Below are positions 13,647 through 16,686 of a DNA stretch of 16,686 nucleotides, one piece after another; within the stretch, counting starts at the first letter, position 1; each line of letters starts with the position of its first letter. The translations under genes and the position numbers were made by a program. The stretch lies in the NCBI GenBank assembly GCA_964598695.1, contig CAZRDB010000116.1:1-16686 (forward strand). Direction: 5' to 3'. Under the pieces are notes generated by a model. That model saw only the letters and a program-made list of their open reading frames with translations, did no database searches and was not told the origin of the DNA. This stretch comes from CAZRDB01 sp964598695 (GTDB lineage Bacteria > Armatimonadota > Zipacnadia > UBA1398).

Positions 13647-14443
13647 CAGGTCTGCTCCCTCCGCGGGGACGCCGGATCGGGCTTCCGCCCGACAGCGGCC
13701 AGGTAGAGGCCGAACTCGGTCACCCCGTCGACCCCGAGCGCCGCATCGAGGAGTGCGTCGTCGAACGCGGCGATCGCGCAGGCGCCGAGGCCGTGGGCTT
13801 CGGCGGCGAGGTAGAGGTTCTGGCAGGCGTGTCCGGCGTCGAGGTACAGGTAGCGGTAGCCGCGCTCGCCGTAGCGCCAGGTCATCCGGTAGGGGACGGC
13901 GGTCCAGGCGAATGTGACGGCCGAGGCGCGGACCATCTCCTGGCCCAGGCAGGCCTGTGTGACGCGGTCGGCGATCGCCTCGGCGTCCGACACCAGCGCG
14001 AGCCCGTGCTCGAGTGCCCGGTAGCGGTAGAGCCCCGGCGCGAGCCCCTCGACCCGGTTGGCGAGCAGGTAGGTCTCCAGCGCGTGGCGTGCGCCGGCCG
14101 AGGGCACGGTCCGCAGGGTCGCGACCTCGCGGATCCGGCGCTTGACGCCCTGGCTGCACCAGAGGAGATCGGCGAGTTCGGGGAGCGTGACGGGCGCCGG
14201 GGCATACTCCCGGAGGCTCCGACGGCCTTCCACCAGGGCCCGGAGATCCACGGCGGGCCCCGCCGGCAGCGCGGCGGGCGCGGGGAGGTCGAACAGAGCG
14301 GCTCCCTCCGGCGCCGGGCTCTCGAGCGGCGGCGGCGCGACGCCCCGGGACTGGTCCGATGCCGCCATGTTCTCGTAGCGTGTGGCCCGCAGGAACGCCT
14401 GGCCGACGGTCTCCGGCACCGATTCCACCTCCACCATGCCCAT
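13646..14443 (-). CDS. SagB/ThcOx-type nitroreductase-family oxidoreductase
   Basis: A 265-residue flavin-dependent oxidoreductase of the SagB-type dehydrogenase family; the best-known members oxidise azolines to azoles in peptide natural products. Seen: FLRATRYENMAASDQSRGVA (about 18-37), the family's N-terminal hook. RRSLREYAPAPVTLPELADL and WCSQGVKRR follow, then VPSAGARHALETYLL, then TAVPYRMTWRYGERGYRYLY and LDAGHACQNLYLAAEAHGLG. The Ser-Leu-Arg and Pro-Ser-Ala-Gly-Ala motifs are the usual FMN-binding residues. ATG at 14443 is used; ATG at 14437 is equally possible because the upstream ribosome site is weak. No YcaO cyclodehydratase or precursor peptide is seen nearby. As first gene of a coupled operon with a NuoE-like protein, it more likely works in another redox reaction. 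Confidence 0.88.
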   Translation of the reverse strand: MGMVEVESVPETVGQAFLRATRYENMAASDQSRGVAPPPLESPAPEGAALFDLPAPAALPAGPAVDLRALVEGRRSLREYAPAPVTLPELADLLWCSQGVKRRIREVATLRTVPSAGARHALETYLLANRVEGLAPGLYRYRALEHGLALVSDAEAIADRVTQACLGQEMVRASAVTFAWTAVPYRMTWRYGERGYRYLYLDAGHACQNLYLAAEAHGLGACAIAAFDDALLDAALGVDGVTEFGLYLAAVGRKPDPASPRREQT

Positions 14444-14519
14444 TCCGCACCCGGCCGCTCAGTCCTTCGCGGGGCGCGCGGCCCGGCGCCCGGAGTGAAC
14501 CGCCGGCTTGGTGGTCGCG

Positions 14520-14548
14520 TTGACACTCATGATGTGCCCGATTACCAT
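14520..14548 (+). promoter_or_regulatory. Candidate sigma-70 promoter for the secreted BsuPI-like gene
   Basis: TTGACA (14520-14525), a perfect -35 box, and TACCAT (14543-14548, 4 of 6) are spaced by 17 bases, about 70 bases upstream of the ATG at 14619. The same GTTGACA heptamer recurs at 14598-14604 just before the ribosome binding site; it may be chance or a repeated site. The spacer 14444-14618 separates divergent genes; no minus-strand promoter was recognised. Confidence 0.45.
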
Positions 14549-14618
14549 CGACGCAGTTCGGCACGGCACCGCGCATCGCGGCGGCGGCCCATGCCGTGTT
14601 GACAGGCGGGAGGCGGCC

Positions 14619-15896
14619 ATGCGCTGCAGATCGCACCATACTTGGGTTACTCTCTGTGTGGTCCTCTTGGGGCTCGGTACCGCCGCCTTCGCCCAGCCCG
14701 TGCCCGGTCTGCGCTCGTGGCTCGAGACCGATCGCCAGAGCTACGGCGCGCGGGACAGCCTCCGGGTCGCCCTGTGCCTGGGCAACGATGCGGGGCAGGA
14801 CATTGGCCTGTTCCTGGAGGCCTCTCGGCCGACGGTCACGATCGACGGCACGGCGGCGCCGACGGCGACCATCGCCCCGGCAGAGGGCCCGACCGAGTTG
14901 ATCGTCCCCTCCGGCGGGACGAGGGCGTTGCCCTGTACGGTGTCGGTGGCGGGCCTCGGACTCACGCCGGGGAGCCACCAGATCGTGGCGGCCGTGCAGC
15001 CAGTGGACGGCGAGCCGATCCGGGCGGAGGGCGCCTTCGTGCTCCTGCCACTCCGGCAGGATCTCTCGATCGGCGACCTCCTGGGCGGGCCGAACGTCTG
15101 GCAGACCGGGGACCTGGTCGAGCTGAAGGGCGAGTACCGGGCCAACAAGTCGCGCCCCCTCCGCCCCCTGGACGGCACGCCGGCGCGCCGGCTGACCGAC
15201 TGGATCCTGGGCGATGAGACCGGCGAGATCTACGTCCGTAACCGGCCGGTCGCGGAGGGCAACGTGCCACGCTCCGTGCAGGTGGCGGAGCCGGCCGACC
15301 TCGTCGACCTCAACCCGGGGTGGAGCTACGGCAAGCGCGTCGTCGTCCGGGGCCGGGTCGTGCGGGAGCCCGACGGCAGCCTGACCCTTGACCCGCTCAG
15401 TATCTTCAAGTGGCAGTCGGACCGGGGCGCCCTGTGCGTCCTCGAGACGGCCGGCCCGACGCACTCAGGGGAGCACGCCGGCGAGCTGATGATGCGGATG
15501 ATCTTCAAGAACGACACCAAGTACCCGATCCGGATCGCCTCGCCGGCCGGTTACCTGTGCGACTTCGTCGTGGAGCGAGAGGGCGTCGAGGTCTGGCGCT
15601 GGTCGCGGCACCGCTGGACGGGGTCGGGCATTCGCTGGACGCGCGTCGAGGACGAGAGCTGGAAGCTGCGCGATCGGCCGGAGGGTGAGGAGGACGCCAG
15701 CAAGCCCGTCCAGGACCTGCCGCTCCTGAACATCCCGCCCGACAACAGCATCGTCCGCGTCGCCTACTGGCCGCTCGTCGACAACGACGGCAAGCCGGTG
15801 CCGGCGGGCGTCTACTCGATCAGCGCGATCCTGAGCCATCGGGTCTTCACCTACGCGGTACCGGTCGCGGTCGGGGCCTCCGGCGCCGAGCGGTAG
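14619..15896 (+). CDS. Secreted protein with OB-like and BsuPI-like domains
   Basis: A 425-residue predicted exported protein of unknown function. Residues 1-25 form a signal peptide (VTLCVVLLGLGTAAFA, cleavage before Q26). Residues about 31-145 look like a beta-sandwich (WLETDRQSYGARDSLRVALC). Residues about 160-262 resemble an OB fold (DLVELKGEYR, DETGEIYVRN, YGKRVVVRGRVVREPDGSLT). Residues about 290-412 match the BsuPI proteinase-inhibitor-like domain (FKNDTKYPIRIASPAGYLCD, FVVEREGVEVWRWSRHRWTG). BsuPI domains are named for a Bacillus intracellular proteinase inhibitor, but many are secreted modules of unknown role. GGGAGG (14608-14613) lies 5 bases before the ATG. The PP2C gene follows after 63 bases and may be cotranscribed. 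Confidence 0.75.
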   Translation: MRCRSHHTWVTLCVVLLGLGTAAFAQPVPGLRSWLETDRQSYGARDSLRVALCLGNDAGQDIGLFLEASRPTVTIDGTAAPTATIAPAEGPTELIVPSGGTRALPCTVSVAGLGLTPGSHQIVAAVQPVDGEPIRAEGAFVLLPLRQDLSIGDLLGGPNVWQTGDLVELKGEYRANKSRPLRPLDGTPARRLTDWILGDETGEIYVRNRPVAEGNVPRSVQVAEPADLVDLNPGWSYGKRVVVRGRVVREPDGSLTLDPLSIFKWQSDRGALCVLETAGPTHSGEHAGELMMRMIFKNDTKYPIRIASPAGYLCDFVVEREGVEVWRWSRHRWTGSGIRWTRVEDESWKLRDRPEGEEDASKPVQDLPLLNIPPDNSIVRVAYWPLVDNDGKPVPAGVYSISAILSHRVFTYAVPVAVGASGAER

Positions 15897-15911
15897 GCCG
15901 GGATCGGCGTC

Positions 15912-15928
15912 GGGGCGGTGTCCGCCCC
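15912..15928 (+). other. Short hairpin between the BsuPI-like and PP2C genes
   Basis: GGGGCGG (15912-15918) pairs with CCGCCCC (15922-15928) around TGT, in the 63-base spacer. No T tract follows. It could lower read-through into the phosphatase gene or simply be a GC-rich accident. Confidence 0.25.
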
Positions 15929-15959
15929 CGGGCGGCACATCTCCCGAGTGAGGGGTTTC

Positions 15960-16686
15960 ATGGACGAGACCGGCAGCACGCTTCGACTGGACGCGGCGGG
16001 ACGCAGCGACATCGGCCAGGTTCCGCGCCGCTCGGGCAGGGGCGAGGAGGACTCCCAGTGTGTCCGCCGCCTGGCCCGCACGGCGGAGCAGGGCGTCGAG
16101 AAGTGGCTGTGCGCGGTCGCGGACGGGGTCGGACAGCGCAAGGGCGGGAGCGTGGCGAGTGCCCAGGCGCTCAACATGCTCGAGGACGCCGTCGAGCGCT
16201 ACGCCCGCTGGGGACCCGGCTACCTCGAGCAGTTCGACGAGGGGATGCGCACGGCGGAGGACTACCACCGCTTCGTGGCGCAGTGCGTCGACTCCCAGCT
16301 CAAGCAGAACGCCGAGAACAACGTCAGCATCACCGGCATGGCCACTACGCTCACGGCGGCGTACTGCGAGGGCACCACGGCCCACCTCCTGCACGTGGGC
16401 GATTCCCGCGCCTATCGGCTCGATGCCCGCGGTGGCGTGCTCACCCAGCTCACGCGCGATGACGCACCCGCGCCGGGCGAGGAGTTCGACCCCGAGCCGA
16501 CGGCTGCCCTTGGCGCCCTGACCGACCCATCGAGCGTTCACGCCGAGTCGATCGAGCTGCTGGAGGGCGACATCCTCCTGCTCTGCACCGACGGTCTGTG
16601 GCGCGAGGTGGACGATCCCCTGCTCGTACGGGCGCTTCGGGGCAGTGCGACGCCGGCCGCGGCCGTCGACCGCCTGATCCGGATCG
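15960..16686 (+). CDS. PP2C-type serine/threonine protein phosphatase (partial, runs off right edge)
   Basis: The first 242 residues of a PPM/PP2C metal-dependent protein phosphatase, which removes phosphate from Ser or Thr and in bacteria usually opposes a Hanks-type kinase. Seen: GRGEEDSQ with D31, VADGVGQRKGGSVAS with D55-G56, SITGMATTLTAAY, LHVGDSRAYRL with D148, and GDILLLCTDGLWREVDD with D211-G212. The metal-binding aspartates are kept. The flap region is short, and the usual LTxDHS reads LTRDDAP, so substrate handling may differ. No signal peptide is visible. TGAGGGG lies about 5 bases before the ATG at 15960. The frame is open to the window end; only the last part of the domain is missing. 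A kinase gene may lie beyond the edge. Confidence 0.88.
   Translation, partial: MDETGSTLRLDAAGRSDIGQVPRRSGRGEEDSQCVRRLARTAEQGVEKWLCAVADGVGQRKGGSVASAQALNMLEDAVERYARWGPGYLEQFDEGMRTAEDYHRFVAQCVDSQLKQNAENNVSITGMATTLTAAYCEGTTAHLLHVGDSRAYRLDARGGVLTQLTRDDAPAPGEEFDPEPTAALGALTDPSSVHAESIELLEGDILLLCTDGLWREVDDPLLVRALRGSATPAAAVDRLIRI

Noticed and set aside
13646..14443. A peptide natural-product (azole) cluster around the SagB-like gene
   Set aside because: No YcaO, precursor peptide, protease or exporter is visible in the window, and the neighbours point to a redox context.
13170..15464. A 764-codon minus-strand frame extending from the NuoE-like gene
   Set aside because: Only the last 158 residues match a family. 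The rest is antisense to the secreted protein or out of frame with the SagB-like gene.

Overview
This is a high-GC bacterial window with Shine-Dalgarno motifs in front of most genes, a classical tRNA/secE/nusG/ribosomal-protein block, an L10-leader-like RNA and a methyl-accepting chemotaxis protein. The phylum cannot be fixed from this piece. The mixture (CimA-type citramalate synthase, SagB-type nitroreductase, cytoplasmic GH29, PP2C phosphatase, BsuPI-like secreted protein) suggests a deep-branching high-GC lineage such as Armatimonadota or a relative; that is only a guess. A run of 10 N at 2828-2837 shows the sequence is a scaffold, as in a draft or metagenome-assembled genome.

Layout, 1-6000: a citramalate synthase gene reads out of the left edge on the minus strand. 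It is divergent from a two-domain metallophosphoesterase-PHP hydrolase. Next comes a class I aminotransferase gene broken by a roughly 126-base segment of foreign composition that contains the N gap. A large double-Cache chemoreceptor with a hairpin-rich leader follows. Strong inverted repeats close the aminotransferase and chemoreceptor genes.

Layout, 6000-10115: the translation/secretion block runs on the plus strand as tRNA-Tyr, tRNA-Thr, rpmG, tRNA-Trp, secE, nusG, rplK, rplA, an L10 leader, rplJ, rplL and a terminator-like hairpin. Two usual members are absent. There is no tuf gene between tRNA-Thr and rpmG, and rplL is not followed by rpoB-rpoC. secE and rplK use TTG starts with good Shine-Dalgarno sequences. 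L33 has lost one of the four cysteines of its zinc ribbon.

Layout, 10115-16686: an exported SGNH/GDSL hydrolase (minus) and a cytoplasmic GH29 fucosidase (plus) are divergent. A minus-strand operon follows, in transcription order: a SagB-type flavin oxidoreductase, a NuoE-like [2Fe-2S] protein whose start overlaps the SagB stop by one base, and a membrane protein of about eight helices. No NuoF, NuoG or YcaO gene is visible next to it. Divergent from it are a secreted protein with an OB-like middle and a BsuPI-like C-terminal domain, and a PP2C-type phosphatase that runs off the right edge.

The observations most worth following are the SagB-NuoE-membrane operon, the interrupted aminotransferase, the metallophosphoesterase-PHP fusion, and the separation of rplJL from rpoBC.
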